From contig CP124680.1 in assembly GCA_029961745.1 (NCBI GenBank), positions 5,084,001 to 5,148,000 on the forward strand: DNA of 64,000 nt, in the 5' to 3' direction. The DNA comes from Nocardioides sp. L-11A. GTDB lineage: Bacteria > Actinomycetota > Actinomycetes > Propionibacteriales > Nocardioidaceae. Both the position numbers and the translations under genes were made by a program. Below the pieces are notes generated by a model. That model did not search any database, was not told the origin of the DNA, and was given only the letters and a program-made list of their open reading frames with translations. Below, in pieces: positions 28,574-37,251 of this stretch. Position 1 is the first letter of the stretch. Every line of letters starts with the position of its first letter.

Positions 28574-28840
28574 ATGAAGCAGGGGATCCACCCCGCCTAC
28601 GGTCCCGTCGTCTTCCGCGACCGTGCCACCGGCGACCTGGTGCTCACCCGGTCGACGCTGGCCGAGCACGCCGGAGCGGACGGACGCACGGTCGAGATCG
28701 CGGGGGCGTCGTACCCGGTCGTCGACGTCGACGTGAGCGTGCACAGTCACCCGTTCTGGACCGGTCAGGGCCGGGTGCTCGACTCCGAGGGCCGGGTCGA
28801 GGCGTTCGAGCGCCGGTACGGCCGGGGCGCCGCCCGATGA
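28574..28840 (+). CDS. rpmE2: 50S ribosomal protein L31 type B (zinc-free)
   Basis: 88 residues. It begins [20 protein letters not shown] and carries the type B signature HSHPFWTGQ. It lacks the CxxC of zinc-binding L31. AGAGGAG precedes the ATG. The stop overlaps the next start as ATGA. First gene of an L31-COG0523-like-L32-L36 operon. Confidence 0.96.
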   Translation: MKQGIHPAYGPVVFRDRATGDLVLTRSTLAEHAGADGRTVEIAGASYPVVDVDVSVHSHPFWTGQGRVLDSEGRVEAFERRYGRGAAR

Positions 28841-29901
28841 GGGTGCCCGTCGTGCTGCTCGGCGGCGTCGACCCGGAGGCGATGGCCGCGACCATGGTGG
28901 GCCTGCAGTTCGACCTGCCGGGCGCCGTGGCGTGCCGACACAGCATCGACGTCGAGCGCGGCGTGCTGACCCGCACCGTCAGCGACCTGAGCGGTGTCGT
29001 CGAGACGCACGAGACGCTGCTCGAGCACGCCTGCGTCAGCTGCGCGATCCGCGAGGACATCGTGCCGACGCTCGAGCGGCTCGCGCGCGACGGCCGCTGG
29101 CAGAGCATCGTGGCGCACCTGCCGGTCGGTGCCGAGGCCGCCCACCTGTGCGCCGCGCTCACCTGGGACACCCGGCTGGCGCGGTTCCTGCGGGTCTCCG
29201 CCGTCGTCACCGCCGTGGGTGCGCGGCACCCCGTGCGCGACCTGCTCGGCGACGACCTGCTCGCCGAACGCGGCCACCACTGCGCCCCCGACGACCGTCG
29301 CGGCGTCGGGGAGGTGCTGTCCGCCATGGTCGAGTACGCCGACGTGGTGGCCTTCGACGACGCCGTCGACCCGGTCGCGCGCGGTCTCGTCGCGACTCTC
29401 GCGCGTCCGGACGCGACGGTCGTGGAGGGCGGACACGGGCTCGGGGGCGACGTCCTCGTCGGACGACTCCACCAGCACGCGCGCACGGACGCATGGACCG
29501 ACCCGGCGCGCACGGACGTCCTGCCCGACGTCCGCGGGGAGGGGGTCTGGCGCGTCGACCTGCAGTCGCTGCGCCCGTTCCAGCCGGATCGGCTCCTGGA
29601 CTCGCTCGAGCAGCTCGGCGGCGGCTCGCACCGATCGCGCGGCTGCTTCTGGCTGCCCAGCCGCCCCGGCCGGGTCCTGGAGTGGGACGGCGCCGGCGGT
29701 CAGCTGAGCATCGGCGACCACGGCTCGTGGGGCACCCGCGGCCCGTTCACGCGGATCGTCCTGACGGGGGTCGGCGTCGCGCCGACCCACCTGCGCTCGG
29801 CCTTCGACGGGCTGCTGCTCACGAGCGGGGAGCCGGTGACCTGGCCGGCGGGCGAGGACGGCTTCGAACCCTGGCTCGGGCCGATCCGGGAGGTGGCCTG
29901 A
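28837..29901 (+). CDS. COG0523-like protein with degenerate GTPase motifs
   Basis: 354 residues, colinear with CobW/COG0523 proteins but altered. The Walker A position reads [16 protein letters not shown] with no GxxxxGKT, and the NKxD position reads FDDAVD. The metal motif is kept in another form as [11 protein letters not shown] (Cys66, Cys69), and a CobW-like C-terminal domain ([20 protein letters not shown]) is intact. It probably binds metal without hydrolysing GTP. It sits inside the ribosomal-protein operon, coupled by ATGA to L31 and directly abutting L32. Similar proteins occur in Streptomyces zinc regulons as far as I know. Confidence 0.82.
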   Translation: MRVPVVLLGGVDPEAMAATMVGLQFDLPGAVACRHSIDVERGVLTRTVSDLSGVVETHETLLEHACVSCAIREDIVPTLERLARDGRWQSIVAHLPVGAEAAHLCAALTWDTRLARFLRVSAVVTAVGARHPVRDLLGDDLLAERGHHCAPDDRRGVGEVLSAMVEYADVVAFDDAVDPVARGLVATLARPDATVVEGGHGLGGDVLVGRLHQHARTDAWTDPARTDVLPDVRGEGVWRVDLQSLRPFQPDRLLDSLEQLGGGSHRSRGCFWLPSRPGRVLEWDGAGGQLSIGDHGSWGTRGPFTRIVLTGVGVAPTHLRSAFDGLLLTSGEPVTWPAGEDGFEPWLGPIREVA

Positions 29902-30090
29902 ATGGCCGTGCCGAAGCGACGTACGTCGCGCAGCCGGACCCGGCACCGTCGCTCGCAGTGGCGGGCGAGCACCCCGGACCTGGTGACCGTCACGATCGAC
30001 GGCCGCACCCACCGCGTCCCGCGGCGCCTGGTCGGCGCGGTCATGGACGGCCTGGTCGACCCCGAGACGGGAAGGAGGAGCAGGCGATGA
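29902..30090 (+). CDS. rpmF: 50S ribosomal protein L32, zinc-free paralogue
   Basis: 62 residues, [20 protein letters not shown], the L32 start. The four cysteines of zinc-binding L32 are missing. Its ATG immediately follows the previous stop, and its stop overlaps the L36 start (ATGA). Confidence 0.94.
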   Translation: MAVPKRRTSRSRTRHRRSQWRASTPDLVTVTIDGRTHRVPRRLVGAVMDGLVDPETGRRSRR

Positions 30091-30209
30091 AGGTGCGCAA
30101 CTCGATCCGGTCGCTCAAGAAGCAGCCCGGCGCCCAGGTCGTGCGGCGGCGTGGCCGCGTCTATGTGATCAACAAGCAGAACCCGCGGATGAAGGCCCGC
30201 CAGGGCTGA
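30087..30209 (+). CDS. rpmJ: 50S ribosomal protein L36, zinc-free paralogue
   Basis: 40 residues, [20 protein letters not shown] then [19 protein letters not shown]. The CxxC and CxxxxH zinc ligands of canonical L36 are absent. It ends the operon started by L31 type B. Confidence 0.95.
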   Translation: MKVRNSIRSLKKQPGAQVVRRRGRVYVINKQNPRMKARQG

Positions 30210-30308
30210 TCACGCGGCACACCCGACGGGTCCGTCCGGTCCTCGGGTACGACAGGTCGGCACCCGAGACCGATGTCCGGCACCGTCGACCGACCTAGCG
30301 TCGGGAGC

Positions 30309-30776
30309 ATGATCCGTCGTCCCGTCGCCGCCGTCCTGCTGGCCTGCTACTCCGTCGTCATCGGGCGGCTCACCCTGGCCGACCCGGCGGCGGGCCGCTG
30401 GGCCTTCGACCTGGCCGACGCGGCGGCGCGGCGGGCCAGCCACGGCCGGCTCGACTGGAGCGAGACCGAGGTCATCGCGAACGTCGCGCTCTTCGTGCCG
30501 GCAGGCTTCCTGCTCGCCGTCCTGCTCGGCCGGCCGCTGCTCGCGGCGGCTCTGACGGTGCTCGCGTCGGCGTGCATCGAGCTGGCGCAGCAGCAGTTCC
30601 TCCCGACCCGGGTGCCGACGCTCGCCGACGTGGTGCACAACGGCCTCGGCGGGCTGGTCGGCGCGGTCCTCGCCGCGCCATTCAGCCGGGTCAGCCGGGT
30701 CAGCCGGGTCAGCCGCCGGACGACCGGGCGGAGCGGCCCCCAGGGCGCCCCCGGTCAGCGCGCGGGGCAGTACTGA
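30309..30776 (+). CDS. VanZ-like family membrane protein
   Basis: 155 residues with four hydrophobic segments: VAAVLLACYSVVIGRLTLA, VIANVALFVPAGFLLAVLL, LLAAALTVLASACIELAQQ and DVVHNGLGGLVGAVLA. The pattern (FVPxGFLL, then IELxQ and DVxxNxxG) is that of VanZ-like proteins. Function is not known outside glycopeptide resistance, and nothing here implies resistance. A 9-bp repeat (CCGGGTCAG) adds three RVS units near the C-terminus. Its 3' end overlaps the convergent gene by 22 bp. I chose the ATG at 30309 to begin at the first helix. Confidence 0.75.
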   Translation: MIRRPVAAVLLACYSVVIGRLTLADPAAGRWAFDLADAAARRASHGRLDWSETEVIANVALFVPAGFLLAVLLGRPLLAAALTVLASACIELAQQQFLPTRVPTLADVVHNGLGGLVGAVLAAPFSRVSRVSRVSRRTTGRSGPQGAPGQRAGQY

Positions 30777-31246
30777 GCGAGCCAGCCGCCGAACGCACCG
30801 ACCGAGCCCGAGGTCGAGGTCGAGCCGCCCGGGCCGTCGTCGGCCAGTGCCCCGGGCACGGCGCTCCGGTCGAGTTCCTCGCCGAGGGAGCTGTAGACAC
30901 CGGAGATCTCGACGTAGTAGCCGGTGCGCACGAGTCGACTCATCGAGTCGGGTACGCCGAGGGCGACGAGGTCGCCGGCAGCCGCCCGCAGGGCATCCGC
31001 CGCGGTGACGGGCTGCGCGGCGTACCGCCCCTGGGCGTCGGCCAGCGTGAGATAGCCGGCACAGAACTCGTCCTCGCCCGGCACCACACCGCCGGAGGAG
31101 GAGGCCTCCTCCGCCGCCGGTGGAGCGTCGCCACTGCCACCATCACCGCCACCACCACCGCGGCCGACGGACAGGGTCACGACCAGCACGACGACCAGGG
31201 CCAGGGCGAGGCCGAGGCGCGGCAACAGCGGGGAAGCGTCACTCAT
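30755..31246 (-). CDS. Membrane-anchored extracytoplasmic protein, unknown
   Basis: 163 residues. One N-terminal helix (about 10-27, LGLALALVVVLVVTLSVG), then a Gly/Ser/Pro-rich linker and a helical domain with FCAGYLTLADAQGRYAAQPV and WLAQYCPAR, whose two cysteines may pair. It overlaps the start of its own transcription unit's upstream gene by 8 bp, so it belongs to the YraQ permease operon, but I do not recognise the family. Confidence 0.7.
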   Translation of the reverse strand: MSDASPLLPRLGLALALVVVLVVTLSVGRGGGGGDGGSGDAPPAAEEASSSGGVVPGEDEFCAGYLTLADAQGRYAAQPVTAADALRAAAGDLVALGVPDSMSRLVRTGYYVEISGVYSSLGEELDRSAVPGALADDGPGGSTSTSGSVGAFGGWLAQYCPAR

Positions 31247-31919
31247 AGGGGCGCCGGGGCGGGCCCGTCAGGGTGACCTCGGCAGCGGACAGGACCGGTG
31301 CGTCCTGTGTCCCGATGCCCTCGCCGGTGCCCGGCACCCAGGTGCCGACCACCTCGACCCACTGCTCGTCGGCGGGTGCCTGCTCGCCGTCGCCCGGGTC
31401 GACGCGGACGCGGAAGGCCAGCGCGTCCGCGGCACAGCAGCTGATGGAGAGCCGGGTGACGTACCAACCGCCCTCGTCATGGGTCACGAATCCGCGCAAC
31501 CGGACCTGAGCGCCGGTCAGCACCTCGGCGTACGCCGAGGCGTAGGCGACGAACTCCGAGACCAGCATGTCGTGGACCTGTCCCTCGCGCAGCGGCGCGA
31601 CCGCGGCCTCGTCGTACCGCACGGCGCTCACGTCGTTGGACCGCCGCTCGGCGACGTAGGCGCCGAGCGCGGGGGGCTGGACGACGAAGGCGATGACGAC
31701 CGGGAGCAGCAGGGCCCACACCGCAGGGGACGACCGGTCGGCGTCGTGTCGGCTGCTGAAGACCGCGAGGAAGGCGAGGCCGACCATGGCGGCCCCGCTG
31801 ACGACGAGCGGCCATCTCATCCAGTCGTTGACATAGCGGGCGTACTCGTCGGTGAGGCCGACCCGCAGTGCGACCGCGCCGATCGCGGCGAGGACCACGG
31901 ACTGGGCGTTCCGGTTCAC
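31239..31919 (-). CDS. TIGR03943-type membrane protein (permease partner)
   Basis: 226 residues. Two or three N-terminal helices (ALRVGLTDEYARYVNDWMRWPLV region, AAMVGLAFLAVF, WALLLPVVIAFVVQPP) are followed by an external OB-like domain containing VRLRGFVTHDEGGWYVTRLSISCCAADA. The family pairs with YraQ/DUF318 permeases and is thought to take part in metal handling. Its GTG at 31919 overlaps the permease stop (GTGA). Confidence 0.85.
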   Translation of the reverse strand: MNRNAQSVVLAAIGAVALRVGLTDEYARYVNDWMRWPLVVSGAAMVGLAFLAVFSSRHDADRSSPAVWALLLPVVIAFVVQPPALGAYVAERRSNDVSAVRYDEAAVAPLREGQVHDMLVSEFVAYASAYAEVLTGAQVRLRGFVTHDEGGWYVTRLSISCCAADALAFRVRVDPGDGEQAPADEQWVEVVGTWVPGTGEGIGTQDAPVLSAAEVTLTGPPRRPYE

Positions 31920-32911
31920 AGCAGCACCCACCCGACCAGGACAGCCACGACGGTGGCGACCGTGAGCACCAGCGGCACGAACTGGACCGCGAACCCACGC
32001 CCGAACTGGCCGGCCTCCATCGCGGCGAGCTTGATGTCCATGGCCGGCCCGACGACGAGGAACACCAGCTTGGCGGTGTCGGAGAACGCCGTGAGGCTCA
32101 CCGCCACGAAGGCGTCGGCCTCCGAGCAGAGCGCGGCCAGGAAGGCGAAGGCGGCGAGCACGACGACGCCGACCAGCAGGTTGCCGGCGACGGACTCGAC
32201 GACACTGACCGGCACCAGCACGTTGACGGTGGCAGCGATGACCGCGCCGATGACCAGGAAGCCGCCCGCGGGCAGCAGGTCGTGCCAGGCCGCCCCGACG
32301 AAGCGGCCCCACCGGGTGTCGCCGCCATGGGTGTGGTGGGCCGCGCTGATCCGGGGCAACCGCAGCGCCGGCAGCCGTCCGGCGACGACGACATAGATCC
32401 AGCCGATGACGACCGCGACGAGCAGTGAGGCGACGAACCGGGCGACCACCATGTCGGTGCGGCCCTGGAAGGCGACCGCTGTGGAGATGATCACCGCCGG
32501 GTTGATCGCCGGGGCGGCGAGCAGGAAGGTCAGCGCGATCGGCGCCGGTACGCCGCGCCGGGCCAGGCCCGAGGCGACGGGGACCGCGGCGCACTCGCAG
32601 GTCGGCAGCCCGATCCCGGCCAGGCCCGCGACCGGGACGGCGAGAGCGGGGCTGCGAGGCAGCACCCGCGACACCAGTCGCTCCGACAGCAGCGCCGAGA
32701 TCAACCCCGACAGGGCGACGCCCAGGACGAGGAACGGGATGGACTGCACGACGATGGCGAGGAAGACGGTGGCCCAGGTCTGGAACGCCGCGCCGTCGAG
32801 ACGGTCGCCGAAGAGGCGCTGGACGGGCACGGCGGCGGCCAGGAGGCCCAGCACGAGCCAGACCTGCAGGTCGCCCCGGGATCGGGGCGCGGGCGTGGGG
32901 GCCGTGCTCAT
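31916..32911 (-). CDS. YraQ/DUF318-family permease
   Basis: 331 residues, about eight to ten membrane helices in two related halves. Conserved cysteine/acid motifs occur within helices: GLPTCECAAVPVASGLARRG and AALCSEADAFVAVS. A His-containing loop (AAHHTHGGDTRWG) joins the halves. Members are linked to metal or metalloid transport. It is preceded by a weaker Zur-like site, so zinc control is likely. First gene of a three-gene operon. Confidence 0.88.
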   Translation of the reverse strand: MSTAPTPAPRSRGDLQVWLVLGLLAAAVPVQRLFGDRLDGAAFQTWATVFLAIVVQSIPFLVLGVALSGLISALLSERLVSRVLPRSPALAVPVAGLAGIGLPTCECAAVPVASGLARRGVPAPIALTFLLAAPAINPAVIISTAVAFQGRTDMVVARFVASLLVAVVIGWIYVVVAGRLPALRLPRISAAHHTHGGDTRWGRFVGAAWHDLLPAGGFLVIGAVIAATVNVLVPVSVVESVAGNLLVGVVVLAAFAFLAALCSEADAFVAVSLTAFSDTAKLVFLVVGPAMDIKLAAMEAGQFGRGFAVQFVPLVLTVATVVAVLVGWVLL

Positions 32912-32942
32912 CGGGCCCCTCGCCGGGACGTTGGATCGCTAA

Positions 32943-32957
32943 CGGGAATCATTATCG
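32943..32957. promoter_or_regulatory. Weak Zur-like operator upstream of the YraQ permease operon
   Basis: CGGGAATCATTATCG on the plus strand. Against TGANAANNNTTNTCA its reverse complement keeps 7 of the 10 fixed positions. It lies 32 bp before the permease ATG. Confidence 0.5.
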
Positions 32958-33051
32958 AGAACGGTAGACCACCTGTCCCCCGCGGTCCGGCGAACGCGCC
33001 GACGTGGACGAGCCGTGTCCCCCGGCAGCGCCCGCGGCCGCACCTCGCTGG

Positions 33052-33972
33052 TCACCGCGACCCACCGCTGAGCGGGACGGGGGCGCCCTCGTCCGAGGAC
33101 GGCTCGCCCGCCCGCGCCGCGCCGGCCCGCGCCATCCCGGCGAGGACGCCGTGGCGCGGTGCCGCGAGCCAGGCGACCAGGAAGGCGCCGGCCAGCACCA
33201 GGACGATGGTGGCGCCGACCGGCAGGTCCCAGGACCAGGAGAGGTAGAGGCCCACGGTCGCCCCGACCACCCCGATGCCCGGGGCGAGCACCATCATCAC
33301 GCCGAGCCGGTCGGTCAACAGCCGGGCGGTCGCGGCCGGCGCGACGAGCAGCGCCAGCACCAGGACGTTGCCGATCGTCTGCACGGACATCACCACGGCC
33401 AGGGTGACCAGGACGTAGAGGACCAGGTCGTGCAGGAAGACCCGCAGACCCAGGGCGCGCGCCATCTCCCGATCGAGCGTGACCGCGACCAGTCCGTGGT
33501 GGAGCAGGAACAGCGTCGTGAGGACCACCAGGCCGGTCACCGCGATCACCGCGAGGTCGCGGTCCGGCACGCCCGCGATCGAGCCGAAGAGGAACTGCTG
33601 CAGGGACCCGGCGTACCCGGGCGCGCGCGAGATGATCACGACACCCAGCGCGAAGGCGGCGACGAAGAAGATCCCGATCACCGAGTCCTCTTTGAGGCGC
33701 CGGCCCTGGCTGAACACCGCGATGAGGACGGCGGTGAGGACGCCGGCGACGGTGCCGCCGACGATGAGGTTGCCGGACAGCACGAAGGCGACGGCCAGGC
33801 CGGGGAAGACCGCGTGGGCGACCGCGTCGCCGATGAACGCCATGCCGCGCAGGACGACATAGCAGCCGACGACGCCGCACACGACCGACGACATCATCGC
33901 GACCGCGAGCGCCTTCGGCAGGAAGCGCAGGTCCGGGTTGGTGAGGTCGGCGAGGAAATCCAGCGGGCTCAC
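33052..33972 (-). CDS. Zinc/manganese-type ABC transporter permease (anchored-repeat system)
   Basis: 306 residues, about eight helices. The family motif FIGDAVAHAVFPGLAVAFVL and the ABC-3 segment LVLALLVAPAATARLL identify a ZnuB/MntB-like permease. The GTG at 33972 overlaps the ATPase stop (GTGA). It is the last gene of a six-gene operon that also encodes three surface proteins, the arrangement known as the anchored repeat-type ABC transporter. Confidence 0.92.
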   Translation of the reverse strand: MSPLDFLADLTNPDLRFLPKALAVAMMSSVVCGVVGCYVVLRGMAFIGDAVAHAVFPGLAVAFVLSGNLIVGGTVAGVLTAVLIAVFSQGRRLKEDSVIGIFFVAAFALGVVIISRAPGYAGSLQQFLFGSIAGVPDRDLAVIAVTGLVVLTTLFLLHHGLVAVTLDREMARALGLRVFLHDLVLYVLVTLAVVMSVQTIGNVLVLALLVAPAATARLLTDRLGVMMVLAPGIGVVGATVGLYLSWSWDLPVGATIVLVLAGAFLVAWLAAPRHGVLAGMARAGAARAGEPSSDEGAPVPLSGGSR

Positions 33973-34739
33973 ACCGTCACCCCCGCCGCCAGCACCCGCA
34001 GGAACGGGCTGTCGGCGCTCACCTCGAAGGTGTCCGACCACGCCTCGGGACGGTCCCGGAGCTCGGCGGCGCTCCCCGTGGCGACCACGGTGCGGTTGAG
34101 GAGCACGACCCGGCGGCAGGCGAAGAGCGCGGACGCGATGTCGTGGGTCGTCATCAGCACCGCGCGCGCCGGTCCGTCCACCCCGTCCGCGAGCCCGGTG
34201 AGCATCGCGAGCAGCGACTCCTGGGTGGGCAGGTCCAGGCCCGTGAACGGCTCGTCGAGGAGCAGCACCGATGGATCGAGGGCGAGCGCCCGGGCGACCA
34301 GCACCCGCTGGCGCTGGCCGCCGGAGAGCTCCCCCACCGGCCGTCGGCGCAGGTCCGTCATGGCGACCAGGCCCAGCGCCCGGTCCACCGCCCGCCAGTC
34401 CGCGACCCGCGGGCCGCGCCCCGGGCGCAGTCCACCGACCCTTCCGGTGAGCACCACCTGCTCGACCGAGATCGGGAAGTCCCAGGCGAACTCGTGGCGC
34501 TGAGGCACGTAGCCGATCTCGCCGCGCCGCCGTCGTACCGGACGGCCGTCGACGCGCACCTCCCCCGCCCGCGACCGGGTCAGGCCCAGGATCGCGCGCA
34601 GGAGCGTGGTCTTGCCCGCTCCGTTGGGACCGATCAGTCCGACGAGCTCGCCGCGGTGGAGATCGAGGTCCACGCCGCGCAGGACCGGCCGGCCGCCCAG
34701 GTCGACCTCCAGGCCGCGCACCTGCAGTCCGCTGCTCAT
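33969..34739 (-). CDS. Zinc/manganese-type ABC transporter ATP-binding protein (anchored-repeat system)
   Basis: 256 residues. Walker A GPNGAGKTT, Q-loop in YVPQRHEFAWDFP, signature LSGGQRQR, Walker B VLLLDEPF and switch His in TTHD are all intact. It couples ATP hydrolysis to import by the adjoining permease. The start overlaps the preceding stop as ATGA. Confidence 0.95.
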   Translation of the reverse strand: MSSGLQVRGLEVDLGGRPVLRGVDLDLHRGELVGLIGPNGAGKTTLLRAILGLTRSRAGEVRVDGRPVRRRRGEIGYVPQRHEFAWDFPISVEQVVLTGRVGGLRPGRGPRVADWRAVDRALGLVAMTDLRRRPVGELSGGQRQRVLVARALALDPSVLLLDEPFTGLDLPTQESLLAMLTGLADGVDGPARAVLMTTHDIASALFACRRVVLLNRTVVATGSAAELRDRPEAWSDTFEVSADSPFLRVLAAGVTV

Positions 34740-35710
34740 GACGCGACCTCGTCCAGCAGCGACCGGGAGCGGGTACGACGCCGGCGCGCCACCGTTGCCA
34801 GCAGCACGGCGACGAGGACGACGGCACCGCCGCCGACGACCCACGGCCAGATCGCCGTACCGTCCCCGTCGACCGGGTCGGCCGCGCCGGCGGTGGGCTC
34901 CGGAGCGTCCGGATCAGGTGCGCTCACTGCGGCCCGCAGTGCCTCCTCGGGATCGGTGCCGTCGCCGACCGCCAACCGCAGCGTGCCGGTGGTGGTCTGC
35001 TCGGTGCCGTCCACGAGGGTGGCACTGGCCGCGATCGACACCCGGTAGGTGCCGGGCACGCTGAACACCCAGTTGGCGTGGGTGTGGGTGTTGACGTCGA
35101 CCCACAGGTCCTGATCGGCGCTGGCGAGCGCACGGGAGTCCCAGAGCACGTCGGGCGCGCCGAAGCCGCCGTCCTGCAGGTAGACGACCAGGTGGCCGGG
35201 CCCGTCCACGCCCCGCAGGGTGAGGGTGACGCCGCGGTCGACGCTGTCGAGCACCGAGGGGTCCTGGGTGTTCCAGCCGAGCCAGACCACGTCCGGGTCC
35301 TGGGTCTGCGGCACCACGTGCACGCCGGCGCCGGGTGGCACGCCGAGGAAGGCGTAGGCAGGGTCGTCGGGCACCTGTTGGGTGGCGGCGTCGCGGACCC
35401 GGATCACGGCGTGCTCGAGCGGGCGCCACACTGAGCCCGCCAACCGGGTGTCGTCGTGGACCATCAGCGTCCACGACCCGTCGACCTCGCGGGGGCCGAG
35501 GTCGACGTGGCCGGCCTCGAGCACGACGTCGTCGGTGGCGACCTCCTGGTCAGGGTCGATGGTCTGCTGCAGCGAGCCGTCGTCCGGCGGCACCGTCGGG
35601 GCGGGGTCCCCGGGGGCGGCCGCGGCGGCCGGGACGAGCAGCAGCGACAGCGCGGCGGCCAGCACCACGGCCCGGCAGCGGTTGAGGGCGGGCCCCTTCA
35701 GGACAGGCAC
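34736..35710 (-). CDS. Surface-anchored repeat protein (choice-of-anchor M type)
   Basis: 324 residues. Signal peptide (about 1-32, AVVLAAALSLLLVPAAAAAPG). One full actinobacterial surface-anchor repeat runs from EAGHVDLGPREVDG through YAFLGVP, VVWLGWNTQ, VDGPGHLVVYLQ and HTHANWVFSVPGTYRVSI to about residue 250. A C-terminal membrane helix (WVVGGGAVVLVAVLLATV) followed by RRRRTRSRS anchors it. His and Asp residues in the repeat (GHVD, HTHAN) could bind metal. The GTG at 35710 follows GAGGAG and overlaps the substrate-binding gene by 13 bp. Confidence 0.85.
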   Translation of the reverse strand: MPVLKGPALNRCRAVVLAAALSLLLVPAAAAAPGDPAPTVPPDDGSLQQTIDPDQEVATDDVVLEAGHVDLGPREVDGSWTLMVHDDTRLAGSVWRPLEHAVIRVRDAATQQVPDDPAYAFLGVPPGAGVHVVPQTQDPDVVWLGWNTQDPSVLDSVDRGVTLTLRGVDGPGHLVVYLQDGGFGAPDVLWDSRALASADQDLWVDVNTHTHANWVFSVPGTYRVSIAASATLVDGTEQTTTGTLRLAVGDGTDPEEALRAAVSAPDPDAPEPTAGAADPVDGDGTAIWPWVVGGGAVVLVAVLLATVARRRRTRSRSLLDEVAS

Positions 35711-37251
35711 GTGCGGATCTCCTCTGCGTTGAAGCGCATCATCTGGATGTAGTCGGTCACCCGGTCGTCGAAGGCGTCGCCGTAGATCGCACAGACCGCG
35801 ACGTCCTCCTCCTCGGCGACCTGCGTGAGCACGGACGAACGAGCGCGCAGCGCCGGCTCGAGGAAGACCGCCGGGACCTCGAGCGTCCGGATGGTCTCGA
35901 CGAGCTTGCGGCGGTCGGCGAGCGACGGCTCGGTGGCCGGGTTCGGCGTGACGAAGCCGGCCACCTGCAGCCCATAGGCGTGCGCGAGATAGCCGAAGGC
36001 GTCATGGGTGGTCACCAGGTAGCGACGGCGCTGCGGCACCTGCGCGATCGTGTCGCGGACATAGCGGTCGAGCGCCTCCAGCTGCGCGAGGTAGGCGTCC
36101 GCCCGCTCGCGGTAGGCGAGCGCGTTCTCGGGATCGGCGTCGATCAGGGTGTCGCGGATCAGCTCGGCGTAGGCCATCACGTTGCCGACGTCCTGCCACA
36201 GGTGTGGGTCGATCTCGCCGTGGACGTGCTTGCCGAGCACGGCCTGCGGCAGCTGGTAGACCGGCGTGCCGGGCCGGCCGAGGAAGCCGAGGCGCTCGTC
36301 GCCCGGCACCTCGACCAGCGCCTTCGCGGGCACCTCGACGACCACCCCGGCCGGGTCGAGCTCCTCCTGGCTGTGCTCGCCGCCGCCCTCGGCGTCGTAG
36401 CGGAGATCCATGTCGGCACCGTCGCCGCCGTCGAGGTCGACCGTGACGTCGGCGTGTCCGCGGTCCAGGACCCGACCCGCCCCGGCCTCTTCCGGCGGGA
36501 CCCCGACGGCGAAGGTCACCGTCGTGGTGCCGATCGGCAGCGGCTTCGCACCGCTCTCCACCTGCAGCCGAGCGGTGAAGTCCACCGTGTAGACGCCCGG
36601 CTCGGAGAAGGACCAGGACATGTGGGTGTGCGCGTCGGCGGGGAGCACGGCGGTGTCGTCGCGGTAGCCATCGGCCGCGTCGAAGCCGTCGCCGGAATCG
36701 AAGTACACCTCCGGATCACCGAAGGACCCCGTCAGGTAGCCGACGACCCGGCCGGGCCCGGTCATGCCGGTCGCGGAGAGGAGTACGTCGGAGGCGCGCG
36801 TGGCGCCGTACCGCTCGCCGCGGCCGTGGACCCGCAGCCCCAGCCAGACGGTGTCGAGGTTGACCTTCTCGACGAGCGGGATGATCTCGGCGGCGTACTT
36901 CACCGCGTCCTCGGCCAGGGACACGTTGATCGCGTCGTCGGGCAGGTTGGCGTCGAGCACCTTGATCACGTCGTGCTCCTCCAGCAGCAGGTAGTTGCTG
37001 AAGGCCACGTCGGCGTAGACCACGTCGCGCGCGCGGCGCAGGCTGGGCTCGTGGCTGTGCGGGTCCGCGCCGTCCGGGACCAGCGACACGACGTTCACGT
37101 CCTCGCCCCCGACGTTGCGGACCAGGTCGGCGATCAGTCCGGTCGTGGTGATCACCTGGAGCCGGTCGTCGTTCGCGGAGAGGGTGGGTGGCGCGGCGCA
37201 GGCGGTCAGGAGGACCACCAGCGCCGCGCCGCCCGCGCCCCGCCTACGCAT
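35698..37251 (-). CDS. ABC substrate-binding lipoprotein with inserted, permuted anchor-repeat domain
   Basis: 517 residues. The lipobox LLTAC (Cys about 18) follows a short signal from the ATG at 37251. The ZnuA-like fold is split. Residues 30-130 hold ITTTGLIADLVRNVGG and DGADPHSHEP; residues 345-517 hold HGEIDPHLWQDVGN, TTHDAFGYLAHAYGL and YGDAFDD. Between them lies an anchor-repeat module whose halves are in reverse order: the C-half (VWLGLRVHG, TGPGRVVGYLTG, HTHMSWSFSEPGVYTV) precedes the N-half (DRGHADVTVDL, LGFLGRPG). The histidines expected to bind zinc in ZnuA are present. It overlaps both neighbours. Confidence 0.88.
   Translation of the reverse strand: MRRRGAGGAALVVLLTACAAPPTLSANDDRLQVITTTGLIADLVRNVGGEDVNVVSLVPDGADPHSHEPSLRRARDVVYADVAFSNYLLLEEHDVIKVLDANLPDDAINVSLAEDAVKYAAEIIPLVEKVNLDTVWLGLRVHGRGERYGATRASDVLLSATGMTGPGRVVGYLTGSFGDPEVYFDSGDGFDAADGYRDDTAVLPADAHTHMSWSFSEPGVYTVDFTARLQVESGAKPLPIGTTTVTFAVGVPPEEAGAGRVLDRGHADVTVDLDGGDGADMDLRYDAEGGGEHSQEELDPAGVVVEVPAKALVEVPGDERLGFLGRPGTPVYQLPQAVLGKHVHGEIDPHLWQDVGNVMAYAELIRDTLIDADPENALAYRERADAYLAQLEALDRYVRDTIAQVPQRRRYLVTTHDAFGYLAHAYGLQVAGFVTPNPATEPSLADRRKLVETIRTLEVPAVFLEPALRARSSVLTQVAEEEDVAVCAIYGDAFDDRVTDYIQMMRFNAEEIRTCLS

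Noticed and set aside
30309..30776. Glycopeptide resistance gene
   Set aside because: VanZ-like proteins are widespread without resistance, and no vanHAX-type genes are nearby.
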